This document shows positions 46,830-57,901 of a DNA stretch of 64,000 nucleotides, piece after piece. The DNA is taken from assembly GCF_000196875.2 (NCBI RefSeq), contig NC_014532.2, positions 992,001 through 1,056,000 on the forward strand, in the 5' to 3' direction. The notes below the pieces were generated by a model. The model saw only the letters and a program-made list of their open reading frames with translations. It was not told the DNA's origin and searched no databases. Each line of letters begins with the position of its first letter. Position 1 is the first letter of the stretch. The DNA comes from Halomonas elongata DSM 2581 (GTDB lineage: Bacteria > Pseudomonadota > Gammaproteobacteria > Pseudomonadales > Halomonadaceae). Both the position numbers and the translations under genes were made by a program.

Positions 46830-47657
46830 TCAACCGGCCGCCGAGGCTGGTGATGGCTCGGCGGTGGGGCGATGGTAGACGAGATGACGTCCCGGACGGG
46901 CGAAGCCGACCAGCAAAAGATCCGCGGCCCTGGCCTGCGTCACCGCCAGGCTGGTGGCCGCCGAGACGGCCACCAGGGCGCCGATGCCGGCACTGGCACA
47001 CTTGTGCACCATCTCGTAGCTGGCACGGCTGGAGACCAGCGCGAAGCCGGCTTCGCGGTCGGTGGCCTCGAGGGCCAGGGCGCCGATCAGCTTGTCCAGG
47101 GCGTTGTGGCGTCCGACATCCTCTCGGGCGATGAGGATGTCGCCGGCCAGGTTGCACCAGGCGGCGCCATGGCTGGCGCCGGTGGCGGCCTGCACCGGCT
47201 GGTATTCGCGCAGCCGTGACAAGGCTTGCTGGATGGCGGTGTCGCCCAGGTCGGGAGCGGTGACCGAGGGAATCGGTCGGATGGCCTGTTCCAGCGACTC
47301 GGTGCCGCACAGGCCACACCCGGTCTTGCCCGACAGGCTGCGACGGTGCTGACGCAGTTCCGCCATGCGCTGGCTGGCGATATCCAGATGCAGGGCAATG
47401 CCGTTTTCCTCGTGGCGCACCTCGATGTCGTAGAGCTCGTGCGGATGCTCGAGGATGCCTTCGGTCAGGCTGAAACCGAGCGCGAAGTCCTCGAGATTGC
47501 CGGGACTGGCCATCATCACGGCATGGGAGATGCCGTTGTAGACCAGGGCCACCGGCACCTCGAGAGTCAGGTCATCATCGCGCCTGACGGCACCCCAGCC
47601 CGGCTCCCGGTGCTCTTCCACCGGGAGCCGTTCCGTGCGTCCAGCAACGTCGGTCAC
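46830..47657 (-). CDS. fdhD: Formate dehydrogenase accessory sulfurtransferase FdhD
   Basis: 275 residues. Transfers sulfur to the bis-MGD cofactor of formate dehydrogenase. The reactive cysteine loop is TGCGLCG, and the DVGRHNALDKLIG segment is intact. Its start overlaps the fdsA stop by four bases. Called fdsC in fds operons. Confidence 0.94.
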   Translation of the reverse strand: MTDVAGRTERLPVEEHREPGWGAVRRDDDLTLEVPVALVYNGISHAVMMASPGNLEDFALGFSLTEGILEHPHELYDIEVRHEENGIALHLDIASQRMAELRQHRRSLSGKTGCGLCGTESLEQAIRPIPSVTAPDLGDTAIQQALSRLREYQPVQAATGASHGAAWCNLAGDILIAREDVGRHNALDKLIGALALEATDREAGFALVSSRASYEMVHKCASAGIGALVAVSAATSLAVTQARAADLLLVGFARPGRHLVYHRPTAEPSPASAAG

Positions 47658-50536
47658 TGTGGCACTCCCTGTGCGGCGGGATCTTTGGCCGCTTTCAGGA
47701 AGTGGCGCTGTTCGCGATCGAAATCGTCGAAGCGCTGCTGCCAGGCCGAGGGGCGGCTGACCTTTTCCACCTGGACTGCCGTGACCTTGTACTCGGGGCA
47801 GTTGGTGGCCCAGTCGGAGCTGTTGGTGGTGATCACATTGGCGCCACTGCCCGGGTGGTGGAATGTCGTGTAGACCACGCCCGGCTGCATGCGCTCGCTG
47901 AGCCGGGCTCGCAGCACCGTCTGGCCGGAGCGACTGGTGATGCCCAGCCAGTCTCCGTCATTGATGCCGCGCACTTCGGCATCGGAGGGGTGGATCTCCA
48001 GGATGTCCTCGTCATGCCAGACCTGGTTGTCGGTGCGCCGGGTCTGGGCGCCGACATTGTACTGGGAGAGGATGCGCCCGGTGGTCAGCAGCAGCGGGAA
48101 GCGTCGGTTGGCGCGTTCCTCGGTGGCCACGTACTCGGTGATCGCGAAGCGCCCCGGACCGATCGGGAAGTCGATCTCGTGCATGGTCGGGGTGCCCTCG
48201 GGATGCTCGGCATTGCAGGGCCACTGCAGGCTGCCGAGACGCTCGAGCTTGTCGTAGCTGACGCCGGTGAAGGTCGGTGTCAGCTGGGCGATCTCGTCCA
48301 TGATCTCGGAAGGATGGCGATAGTCCATCGGATAACCCAGGGCGCGGGACAGCTCGACGGTGACTTCCCAGTCTTCCTTGCCGGCGCGCGGCGGCATGAC
48401 CTTGCGGACCCGGTTGATGCGCCGCTCGGCATTGGTGAAGGTGCCGTTCTTCTCCAGGAAGCTGGAGCCGGGCAGCAGCACGTGGGCGTACTTGGCGGTC
48501 TCGTTGAGGAAGATGTCCTGCACGATCAGGCAGTCCAGCGAGGTCAGCGCCGCCTCGACGTGCTGGGTGTTGGGGTCCGACTGGGCGATGTCCTCGCCCT
48601 GGACGTAGAGTGCCTTGAAGCTGCCCTCGATGGCCGCATCGAACATGTTGGGAATGCGCAGGCCCGGCTCGTCGTCGATGGGCACGCCCCAGAGTTCCTC
48701 GAAACGGCTGCGGGCCGTGGCATCGGCGACGTGCTGATAGCCGGGCAGCTCATGGGGGAAGGAGCCCATGTCGCAGGAGCCCTGGACATTGTTCTGGCCG
48801 CGCAGTGGGTTGACCCCGACGCCTTCGCGCCCGATGTTGCCGGTGGCCATGGCCAGGTTGGCGATGCCCATGACCATGGTCGAGCCCTGGCTGTGCTCGG
48901 TGACGCCCAGGCCATAGTAGATGGCGCCGTTGGGGGCCTTCGCATAGGTGCGAGCGGCATGGCGCACGGCCTCGGCGGATACGCCGGTGATCGATTCGAC
49001 GGCCTCCGGGGCGTGACGCTCCTCGCTGATGAAGTCGCGCCAGGCCTGGTAGGCCTCGGTGTCGCAGCGCTTGGCGATGAAGTCGTGATCCTCGAGTCCT
49101 TCGCTGACCACCACGTGTGCCAGGGCATTGACCAGTGCCACGTTGGTGCCCGGACGCAGCGGCAGGTGCTGGGCATCGCCGCGGTGCGGGGTGTCGAGCA
49201 GGTCGATGTGGCGCGGGTCGGCGACGATCAGGCTGGCGCCTTCGCGCATCCGGCGACGCATCTGCGAGGCGAACACCGGATGGGCATCGGTCGGGTTGGC
49301 ACCGATGACGATGATGGCATCGGATTTCATCACCGAGTCGAAGGTCTGGGTGCCGGCGGATTCACCGAGGGTGGTCTTGAGGCCATAGCCGGTCGGCGAG
49401 TGGCAGACCCGGGCGCAGGTATCGGTGTTGTTGTTGCCGAAGGCGGCACGGATCAGCTTCTGCACCAGGTAGGTTTCCTCGTTGGTGCAGCGCGACGAGG
49501 TGATGCCGCCGATGCTTTCGCGGCCGTACTTCGCCTGGGTGGCCTTGAGGCGTTCGGCGGCGAAGTTGATGGCTTCCTCCCAGCCGACCTCGCGCCAGGG
49601 CTGGTCGATGGAGTCGCGGATCATCGGAGTGGTCAGGCGGTCCCCGTGGGTGGCGTAGCCGAAGGCGAACCGTCCCTTGACGCAGGAATGGCCGTGATTG
49701 GCGTCGCCGCCCTTGTAGGGCACCATGCGCACCAGTTGATCGCCCTTCATCTCGGCCTTGAACGAGCAGCCCACGCCGCAGTAGGCGCAGGTGGTGATCA
49801 CGCTGTGCTCCGGCACGCCCTGGTCGATCACGCTCTTCTCCATCAGCGTTGCCGTCGGGCAGGCCTGGACGCAGGCGCCGCAGGAGACGCACTCGGAGTC
49901 CATGAAGTCTTCCATCTGCCCCGGCGAGACCTTGGAGTCGAAGCCCCGGCCGTCGATGGTCAGCGCGAAGGTACCCTGGACTTCCTCGCAGGCGCGCACG
50001 CAGCGCGAGCAGACGATGCACTTGCTGGGGTCGAAGCTGAAGTAGGGGTTGGTGTTGTCCTTCTCGGCGGAGAGGTGATTCTCGCCCTCGAAGCCGTAGC
50101 GGACCTCGCGCAGCCCCACGGCGCCGGCCACGTCCTGAAGCTCGCAATCGCCGTTGGCCGGACAGGTCAGGCAGTCCAGCGGGTGGTCGGAGATGTAGAG
50201 CTCCATGATGTTGCGGCGCAGCCTGGCCAGCTTGGTGTTCTGGGTGGTGACCTGCATGCCGGCTTCCACCGGCGTGGTGCAGGCGGCCGGGTAACCGCGC
50301 TTGCCTTCGACCTGCACCGCGCACATACGGCAGGAGCCGAAGGCCTCGAGATTGTCGCTGGCGCACAGCTTGGGAATGTTGATGTCGGCGAGCGCTGCCG
50401 CCCGCAGCACCGAGGTGCCTTCGGGCACGGTGATTTCCTGGCCGTCGATGGTCAGCGCGATGTGTTTCTCGGAGAGCCGGGCGGGGGTGCCCAGATCTTT
50501 CGAAGCGTGCTTGTTGGGGTCGTAATAGCCGATCAT
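47654..50536 (-). CDS. fdsA: NAD+-dependent formate dehydrogenase alpha subunit FdsA
   Basis: Cytoplasmic catalytic subunit that oxidises formate to CO2 at a Mo/W bis-MGD centre; 960 residues. In order: an N-terminal 2Fe-2S ferredoxin domain (CASDN...CRMC), a His-Cys3 cluster (HPLDCLTCPANGDC), two 4Fe-4S sites (CIVCSRCVRAC and CVSCGACVQAC), then the CAYCGVGC cluster of the catalytic domain. The metal-ligand residue is cysteine (DTCARVCHSPT), not selenocysteine. The ATG at 50536 has GGGAG eight bases upstream; a TTG eight codons earlier is rejected. Confidence 0.95.
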   Translation of the reverse strand: MIGYYDPNKHASKDLGTPARLSEKHIALTIDGQEITVPEGTSVLRAAALADINIPKLCASDNLEAFGSCRMCAVQVEGKRGYPAACTTPVEAGMQVTTQNTKLARLRRNIMELYISDHPLDCLTCPANGDCELQDVAGAVGLREVRYGFEGENHLSAEKDNTNPYFSFDPSKCIVCSRCVRACEEVQGTFALTIDGRGFDSKVSPGQMEDFMDSECVSCGACVQACPTATLMEKSVIDQGVPEHSVITTCAYCGVGCSFKAEMKGDQLVRMVPYKGGDANHGHSCVKGRFAFGYATHGDRLTTPMIRDSIDQPWREVGWEEAINFAAERLKATQAKYGRESIGGITSSRCTNEETYLVQKLIRAAFGNNNTDTCARVCHSPTGYGLKTTLGESAGTQTFDSVMKSDAIIVIGANPTDAHPVFASQMRRRMREGASLIVADPRHIDLLDTPHRGDAQHLPLRPGTNVALVNALAHVVVSEGLEDHDFIAKRCDTEAYQAWRDFISEERHAPEAVESITGVSAEAVRHAARTYAKAPNGAIYYGLGVTEHSQGSTMVMGIANLAMATGNIGREGVGVNPLRGQNNVQGSCDMGSFPHELPGYQHVADATARSRFEELWGVPIDDEPGLRIPNMFDAAIEGSFKALYVQGEDIAQSDPNTQHVEAALTSLDCLIVQDIFLNETAKYAHVLLPGSSFLEKNGTFTNAERRINRVRKVMPPRAGKEDWEVTVELSRALGYPMDYRHPSEIMDEIAQLTPTFTGVSYDKLERLGSLQWPCNAEHPEGTPTMHEIDFPIGPGRFAITEYVATEERANRRFPLLLTTGRILSQYNVGAQTRRTDNQVWHDEDILEIHPSDAEVRGINDGDWLGITSRSGQTVLRARLSERMQPGVVYTTFHHPGSGANVITTNSSDWATNCPEYKVTAVQVEKVSRPSAWQQRFDDFDREQRHFLKAAKDPAAQGVPQ

Positions 50537-50556
50537 GGCGTTCTCTCCCTCAGCGC

Positions 50557-52088
<1,532 letters not shown>

Positions 52089-52089
<1 letters not shown>

Positions 52090-52580
52090 TATTTCACCTC
52101 CAGGGGCGTGGTGCGCAGGTCATCGACCAGGCGATCGAAGGTTTCCGTGGTGACGCGACCGTGCACCCGGTCGTCCACGCATATCGAGGGGCCGCAGGCG
52201 CAGTTACCCAGGCAATAGACGGCTTCCAGGGTGATCTCCTGGTCACGGGTGGTCTGATGGTAGTCGACTTCGAGGCTGGACTTGGCGTGGGCCTCGAGGG
52301 CGCGCGCGCCCATCGCCTGGCAAGCCTCGGCGCGGCAGATGCGGACCACATGACTCCCCGGACGGGAGGTGCGGAAATGGTGGTAGAAACTGATTACGCC
52401 ATGGACCTCGGCGCGGGTCAGGTTCAGGGATTCGGCGATGATCGGCACGGCGGCGTCGGGAACGAAGCCGACACGGTCCTGAATCGCATGGAGAATCGGC
52501 AGCAGGGCGCCGGGCTTGTTCTTCAGGGCGTCGACCTCGTCCTGAATCAGCCTCGGCGTCCACTCGGCGGGAGCGCTCAT
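52089..52580 (-). CDS. fdsG: NAD+-dependent formate dehydrogenase gamma subunit FdsG
   Basis: NuoE-like subunit of 163 residues. The helical start (PRLIQDEVDALKNKPG) is followed by a thioredoxin-fold 2Fe-2S domain with Cys in RICRAEAC and YCLGNCACGPS. First gene of the fdsGBA-fdhD-fdsD operon. Divergent from the regulator at 52708. Confidence 0.93.
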
Positions 52581-52689
52581 CGGACATCACCTGGTTGTTG
52601 TCGTCCATATAGGCACACCAGTTCATATTATAAGAGATCGGTGTGCGTCACGGTTGTTTTAAAGCTAGCATTGGTCTGTCAATTGCAAA

Positions 52690-52709
52690 ATATGAAACTT
52701 GCTTCATAT
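52690..52709. promoter_or_regulatory. Inverted repeat overlapping the fds regulator start codon
   Basis: ATATGAA (52690-52696), a 6-nt spacer and TTCATAT (52703-52709) form a perfect inverted repeat. The ATG of the regulator (52708-52710) begins in its last two bases. It lies in the divergent spacer before fdsG and is a good candidate for an autoregulatory operator. Confidence 0.6.
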
Positions 52710-53769
52710 GAAACGTATACGCATCACACCGGCCTGGTATTTCAGCGACGAGGCAGGCAATCAACTCGATCCGCAGCTGTTCGTGTTGCTCGAGGGCGTG
52801 CATCGCCACGGCAAGCTGACCGAGGCGGCGAAGATGGCGGGGGTGTCCTACCGGCACGCCTGGAACCTGCTCGGCAAATGGCAGGAGTTCTTCGGCATCA
52901 GCCTGGTCGAGCTGCAACGCGGGCGGGGTGCCCATCTGTCGCCACTCGGCGAGAAGCTGCTGTGGGCCGAGCAGCGGGTGATCGCGCGCCTGGGCCCGCA
53001 GTTGGAGAGCCTCGGCTCGGAACTCAATCTGGCCATCCAGCAGACCCTGGAAGGCGTGAAGCCCGTGCTGCGGCTGCATGCCAGCCACGGCTATGCGGTG
53101 GAGCTGCTGCCGGAATTTCTCGATGAGCTGCGCCTCGATCTGCAGTATTGCAGCCCCCGGGAGGCGCTGGTCGCCCTGAATCGCGGCGCCTGTGACCTGG
53201 CCGGCTTCCATCTGCCCCAGGGGCCGGTCGGCGAACGCCTGGCGCGGGACTATCGTGCCTTGCTGAAACCGCGCAGTCATCGCGTGCTGCGCTTCATCAC
53301 CCGTCGTCAGGGCCTGATGATCACCCCGGAGAATCCCTGTGGCATCCGCGGGCTGGCGGACCTGGTGCATGGCGAGGCACGTTTCATCAATCGTCAGTCC
53401 GCCTCCGGCACACGGGCCTTGCTCGATGGGCTGCTGCGGGCGGAAGGGCTGCCGGCGCGGCGTATTCGCGGCTATGAACTCGAGGAGTACACCCATTCGG
53501 CGGTGGCCGCTTACATCGCCGCCGGCATGGCCGACGTGGGCTTCGGGGTGGAGACGGCGGCGCGGCGTTTCGGGCTCGATTTCATACCGCTGGCAAGCGA
53601 GGACTATCTGTTGCTGTGCCACCATCGCAGCCTGGCCGAGCCGAGGCTGGAAAGTTTCCGGGAGGTGCTGGCCGGGCAGGCGTTTCAGGAGGCCGTCCTG
53701 GCGTTGCCGGGTTATTCGCTGAATCGGTGTGGCGAGGTCGAGGGGATCGAGGCGTTGATCGCGGGATGA
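52708..53769 (+). CDS. ModE-type HTH / PBP-like-domain regulator of fds
   Basis: 353 residues. The N-terminal winged HTH (about 15-90) resembles the ModE N-terminus (LLEGVHRHGKLTEAAKMAGVSYRHAWNLL). The rest looks like a periplasmic-binding-protein fold (PBP_like, as in molybdate-binding proteins), with LRLHASHGYAVELLPEFL and RFINRQSASGTRALLD. The start is ATG at 52708; no strong ribosome site is visible. Divergent from the molybdoenzyme operon, so it likely gates fds on molybdate, tungstate or a cofactor signal. The ligand is inferred only. Confidence 0.85.
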   Translation: MKRIRITPAWYFSDEAGNQLDPQLFVLLEGVHRHGKLTEAAKMAGVSYRHAWNLLGKWQEFFGISLVELQRGRGAHLSPLGEKLLWAEQRVIARLGPQLESLGSELNLAIQQTLEGVKPVLRLHASHGYAVELLPEFLDELRLDLQYCSPREALVALNRGACDLAGFHLPQGPVGERLARDYRALLKPRSHRVLRFITRRQGLMITPENPCGIRGLADLVHGEARFINRQSASGTRALLDGLLRAEGLPARRIRGYELEEYTHSAVAAYIAAGMADVGFGVETAARRFGLDFIPLASEDYLLLCHHRSLAEPRLESFREVLAGQAFQEAVLALPGYSLNRCGEVEGIEALIAG

Positions 53770-53772
53770 GGT

Positions 53773-53798
53773 CGACCACGCCCGGCCGGGCGTGGTCG
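53773..53798. terminator. Convergent-gene hairpin
   Basis: CGACCACGCCC (53773-53783), GGCC loop, GGGCGTGGTCG (53788-53798): a perfect 11-bp stem between the fds regulator and nhaC, which converge here. No T run. Confidence 0.65.
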
Positions 53799-53805
53799 GA
53801 GGGGA

Positions 53806-55290
53806 TCAGCTCAGGGCGAAGCCGAGTGCCAGGAAGCCGGCAGCGGTCACCAGGGCGCCGAGCAGGGCGTAGGGCAACTGCGTCAAGCCATGCTGCATGG
53901 GCAGGCAGCCGCTTCCCTGGGCGGAGAGCACCGAGGAATCGGAGAAGAAGCAGGCATGGCTGCCGAAGCTCGAGGCCGAGAGCAGGGCGCCGACTACCAG
54001 AGGCATCGAGGCATCCATGTGCTGGGCCATGGGGACCACGATGGGAATCGAGATCACGAACACGCCCCAGGACGAGCCGGTGGCGAAGACCACGACCGCC
54101 ATGGTCAGGAATACCAGCGCCGGCAGCAGGGCCTTGGTCAGGTAGGGCGAGAGGGCGTCGATCATGAACTGGGTCATGCCCAACTGGTCGTTGACCTCGC
54201 GCAGCACGAAGCCCACGGCGACGATAGCCAGCGGCAGCATCATGGTGCGGAAGCCGTCCATGATGGCGTCCATCAGCGTATTGAAGGTCGCCAGCCGCTG
54301 GACGAGATAGAGCGCCAGGGTGAACAGGGTGGCGACGATCACGCCCTTGAGCAGGTCGATCTCGAAATAGGCGCTGGCACCGATCAGCACCGCCATGGGT
54401 GCCAGGAAGTTGAACACGCCGACCCAGGGGCGCCCGCGCGGGGCCGCGTCGTCGGAGAGCGACTTGTCCGGGGCGCCGTCGGGGATCGGCTGTCCGTTTT
54501 TGGCGCGTGCCTCGGCGGCTTTCATCGGTCCCAGGTCGGGCAGCAGGCCGAGCGCCACCAGCACCACCAGTCCCATGGCCACCCAGCCGTAGAGCATGAA
54601 GGGAATCGACTGGATGTACAGCCACATGCCGGGGCCGTCGGTGGCCGAATTGGTTTCCAGCAGTTCGGCGAAGTACACCGCCCAGGTCGACAGGGGCACC
54701 AGGATGCAGATCGGCGCGGCGGTGGAGTCGACGATGTAGGCCAGTTTCTCGCGAGAGACGCCGAAGCGGTCGGTCAGGCGCTTCATGGCCGCCGAGGTTG
54801 CCAGGGCGTTGAGGTAGTCGTCGATGAAGATCAACACGCCCAGCGCCGCGGTGCTGAGCATCGATTGCCGCCGGGTCTTGACCAGTCGCGTCAGGCAATG
54901 GCTGAAGCTCAGGGTGCAACCGGATATCTCCAGCATGGCGATGAAACCGCCCATCAGGCCGCAGACCAGAATCAGCCAGGCGATGGTCTCGTTCATCATC
55001 ACCGACAGCGAGATATCGGCCAGCTCACCGATGAAATCATCGGGTTGCAGCAGGATCAGGCCACAGATGGCACCGATGGCCAGGGCCTCGAGGGTACGAT
55101 GGGTGGCGATGGCCACCACCAGCACGATCAGCGAGGGCACCATGCTGACCCAGCCGTAGTCGCTGGCGCCGCTATGCGTCAGTGTCAGGGTTACAACGGT
55201 GGCCAGGATGCCGACGACCAGCAGGAGGGTGCGCCCCGTGCCGCGCTGCATCGGCAGACTGGGAGCGAAGGGATGAGGTGTCTGGCTCAT
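53806..55290 (-). CDS. nhaC: Na+/H+ antiporter, NhaC family
   Basis: 494 residues with about 11-12 transmembrane segments. Family segments include IFIDDYLNALATSAAMKRL, STAAPICILVPLSTW and GSSWGVFVISIPI, and the SFGSHACFFSDSSVLS loop near the end. AAGGAG lies seven bases before the ATG at 55290; the upstream in-frame ATG (55410) is rejected. Expected to extrude Na+ in a salt-adapted cell, but its place among polyamine genes leaves an amine/cation exchange role open. Confidence 0.85.
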   Translation of the reverse strand: MSQTPHPFAPSLPMQRGTGRTLLLVVGILATVVTLTLTHSGASDYGWVSMVPSLIVLVVAIATHRTLEALAIGAICGLILLQPDDFIGELADISLSVMMNETIAWLILVCGLMGGFIAMLEISGCTLSFSHCLTRLVKTRRQSMLSTAALGVLIFIDDYLNALATSAAMKRLTDRFGVSREKLAYIVDSTAAPICILVPLSTWAVYFAELLETNSATDGPGMWLYIQSIPFMLYGWVAMGLVVLVALGLLPDLGPMKAAEARAKNGQPIPDGAPDKSLSDDAAPRGRPWVGVFNFLAPMAVLIGASAYFEIDLLKGVIVATLFTLALYLVQRLATFNTLMDAIMDGFRTMMLPLAIVAVGFVLREVNDQLGMTQFMIDALSPYLTKALLPALVFLTMAVVVFATGSSWGVFVISIPIVVPMAQHMDASMPLVVGALLSASSFGSHACFFSDSSVLSAQGSGCLPMQHGLTQLPYALLGALVTAAGFLALGFALS

Positions 55291-55473
55291 GCTCGATCTC
55301 CTTCGGCACGGAAAGCGGGCCGCTTGTCGATTATCGGGGCGATACAGGTTGTCGTTGTCATCTTGCCTGTCCCTTTTGTTGGATGAATGAAGCGGGATGT
55401 CCGGGCACACGGGGCCCTTGCCCGGCCGCGCGGGGCAGCCGGGGGAAGCGAATCGGGTACGTCGGTTGGCGGA

Positions 55474-56850
55474 TCAGACGTGGCGCAGGTACCAGTCGTA
55501 TTCCAGCTTGCTGATGGACTGCATGGTCTGGTCTCGTTCGACGCGACGGTTGGCGACGAAGACGCGCAGGAAGTCGGGACCCAGCGCCTCGGCGAGAATC
55601 TCGTCGCGTTCCAATAGGTCCAGGGCCTGACGCCAGCTGTTGGTCAGGCTGGGAGTGACCTGGTCATAGGCATTGCCGGTGATCGCCGGCGGTGGTGTCA
55701 GGTGCCGGTGCAGGCCGTGGTCGATGGCGGCGAGCAGGGTCGCCATCAACAGGTACGGATTCACATCGGCGCCGGCGACGCGGTGCTCGATGCGCCGTGC
55801 CCGGTTGTCGCCGGAGGGGATGCGTACTGCCACTGAGCGGTTGTCGTAGCCCCAGGTCGGCGCCATGGGTACGTAGAGGCCGGGCTGGAAACGCTTGAAG
55901 GAGTTGAGGTTGGGGGCGAGCAGTCCCATCGAGGCCGGCATGGTCTCGAGCAGGCCGGCCACCGCGCGCTGGAGTTCGGGAGTGCCCAGGTGATCCCCGT
56001 CCTCGTCGGAAAAGACGTTGCGACCGTCCTCGTCGAGCAGGCTGATGTGCACATGAGTGCCGCTGCCGGCTTCGCTACCGTAGGGCTTGGCCATGAAGGT
56101 GGCCTCGAAGCCATGCTTGAGGGCCACGCCCTTGATCAGGCGCTTGAGCAGCACGGCACTGTCACAGGCCGCGAGAGCATCGTCGCTGTGGATCAGGTTG
56201 ATCTCGAACTGCCCCGGCGCGCACTCCTTCAGGGCGGTGTCCAGCGGCAGCTCCTGGGTGGCGGCGGCGCTATGGATCTCCTCGAGGAAGTCCGCGTATT
56301 CGTCGAGCTCGTTGATCGAGTAGAGCTGGCTCTGGGTGGCGCGTTCCCCGCTGCTCGGCGAGAGCGGCGGCTGGATCATGCCCAGATCGTCACGCTGGCG
56401 GTCGACGAGGTAGAATTCCAGCTCCACCGCCACGACCGGCGTCAGCCCGGCGCGCCGGAAGCGCTCCAGCACGCGGTCGAGCACCTGGCGGGGGTCGGCG
56501 AAGAAGGGCGTGCCGTCGGGCTCCGCCATGGTCATCAGCAACTGGGCCTGCTGTCCGTCGCGCAACCAGGGGCTAGGCATCAGGGTGCCCGGTACCGGAT
56601 GACAGACCCGGTCGCCGTCGCCGCTGTCGAGGCCCAGTCCGGTTTCCTCCACGGTGTTGCCGTGAATGTCCAGGGCGAATACCGAGGCGGGCAGGTTGAC
56701 GCCGTCGCGATAGACCTTCTCGAGGTTGTCCCGGGGAATGCGCTTGCCGCGCAGTACGCCATTGAGGTCGCTGATCAGCAGATCGATGCTGACGATGTCG
56801 GGGTGGCGCTCAAGGAAGGCCTGGGCCTCATCGACGGGATTGGGTGACAT
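55474..56850 (-). CDS. puuA: Glutamine synthetase-type gamma-glutamylpolyamine synthetase (copy 2)
   Basis: 458 residues, complete GS fold. ISDLNGVLRGKRIP, VELEFYLVD, CAPGQFEINL, SGTHVHISLLD and EHRVAGADVNPYL are visible. It differs throughout from the copy at 41723-43090, so substrates may differ (putrescine, cadaverine, spermidine or ethanolamine). Divergent from puuD across 257 nt that hold an inverted repeat. Confidence 0.85.
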   Translation of the reverse strand: MSPNPVDEAQAFLERHPDIVSIDLLISDLNGVLRGKRIPRDNLEKVYRDGVNLPASVFALDIHGNTVEETGLGLDSGDGDRVCHPVPGTLMPSPWLRDGQQAQLLMTMAEPDGTPFFADPRQVLDRVLERFRRAGLTPVVAVELEFYLVDRQRDDLGMIQPPLSPSSGERATQSQLYSINELDEYADFLEEIHSAAATQELPLDTALKECAPGQFEINLIHSDDALAACDSAVLLKRLIKGVALKHGFEATFMAKPYGSEAGSGTHVHISLLDEDGRNVFSDEDGDHLGTPELQRAVAGLLETMPASMGLLAPNLNSFKRFQPGLYVPMAPTWGYDNRSVAVRIPSGDNRARRIEHRVAGADVNPYLLMATLLAAIDHGLHRHLTPPPAITGNAYDQVTPSLTNSWRQALDLLERDEILAEALGPDFLRVFVANRRVERDQTMQSISKLEYDWYLRHV

Positions 56851-57054
56851 GCTGCACCTGTTGGAGTCTGGTTGTTGATGATGCTGTCATCTTTGAATCA
56901 ACTCTTCGTGTTGTCAAATTTTTTACGCCAAGGCGCTTGCGTCTGACAACTCGACTTTCGTTTGTTTTCGGCGTTTTTTAGCGAGATCATGTAGATAAGG
57001 CAGCGGGCGCGGTGCGTGGCCTGTTGTGGAGTTGGCAAGATTATCCAACCGGTG

Positions 57055-57072
57055 TATGTTGATTAAAACATA
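57055..57072. promoter_or_regulatory. Inverted repeat upstream of puuD
   Basis: TATGTT (57055-57060), six bases, AACATA (57067-57072). It lies 36 nt before the puuD ATG in the divergent spacer with the second puuA. Candidate operator for PuuR, encoded downstream; it does not clearly match the E. coli PuuR site. Confidence 0.4.
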
Positions 57073-57107
57073 ACAAGCATGATCCCGATTCGATCAAGGA
57101 GGCTGTC

Positions 57108-57875
57108 ATGCCGACTCGACCCCTGGTGGGTGTCATCGCCTGCCGCCGTGAGGTGGAGGGCCATCCGTCACACATGGTCACCGACAAGTATCTGAGCGCC
57201 CTGCGCGACTACGGCCTGACGCCGGTGGTGTTGCCGGTCTGGGAGGACATTGCGCCGGCCGAGATCGAGGCCCTGACCTCGCGACTCGATGGCCTGGTGT
57301 TGACCGGCAGTCATACCAATGTCGAGCCGCAGCGCTATGGTGCCGAGCGGGCGCCGGAGAATACCCGGGCGGATCTCGACCGCGACGCGCTCGCCCTGGC
57401 CCTGGTCTCGGTAGCGCTGGAGCGCAGGTTGCCCTTGCTGGGCATCTGTCGCGGGTTCCAGGAGATCAACGTGGCTCTCGGCGGCAGCCTGTATCAGGCT
57501 GTACAGAACCAGCCCGGCAAGCTCGACCACCGTGAACCCGAAGGCGACAAGGCGACACGCTATGCGCCGGTGCATGACCTGGACATTCAGCCGGGTGGCG
57601 TCCTGTCGCGGTTGTTCGAGGCCTCTCGTTCACGCGTCAATTCGCTGCACCAGCAGGGGATCGACAGACTCGCCGATGGCCTCACGGCCGAGGCCGTGGC
57701 CCCCGACGGGCTGGTCGAGGCGGTGTCGGTGACCGAGGCCGAGGGGTTCACCCTGGCGGTACAGTGGCATCCCGAGTGGCAGCCCCGGGAGCACCCGCTC
57801 TACGACGCCATCTTTCGAGGCTTCGCCAAGGCCTGCGAGGCGTACCATGGGCAGGTGGCGGCGGTATCGGCCTGA
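57108..57875 (+). CDS. puuD: Gamma-glutamyl-gamma-aminobutyrate hydrolase PuuD
   Basis: Class I glutamine-amidotransferase-like hydrolase, 255 residues, that releases GABA and glutamate from gamma-glutamyl-GABA. Nucleophile Cys is in GICRGFQEINVALGG and the His/Glu pair in QWHPEWQ. AAGGAGG lies upstream. First of puuD, aminotransferase, puuC; 26 nt to the next start. Confidence 0.93.
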   Translation: MPTRPLVGVIACRREVEGHPSHMVTDKYLSALRDYGLTPVVLPVWEDIAPAEIEALTSRLDGLVLTGSHTNVEPQRYGAERAPENTRADLDRDALALALVSVALERRLPLLGICRGFQEINVALGGSLYQAVQNQPGKLDHREPEGDKATRYAPVHDLDIQPGGVLSRLFEASRSRVNSLHQQGIDRLADGLTAEAVAPDGLVEAVSVTEAEGFTLAVQWHPEWQPREHPLYDAIFRGFAKACEAYHGQVAAVSA

Positions 57876-57901
57876 GCCCCTTGTGAATGGAGAACAACAT
57901 C

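Noticed and set aside
47654..50536. Possible selenocysteine formate dehydrogenase
   Set aside because: The metal-ligand position is an ordinary cysteine codon in DTCARVCHSPT and there is no in-frame TGA or SECIS-like hairpin need.
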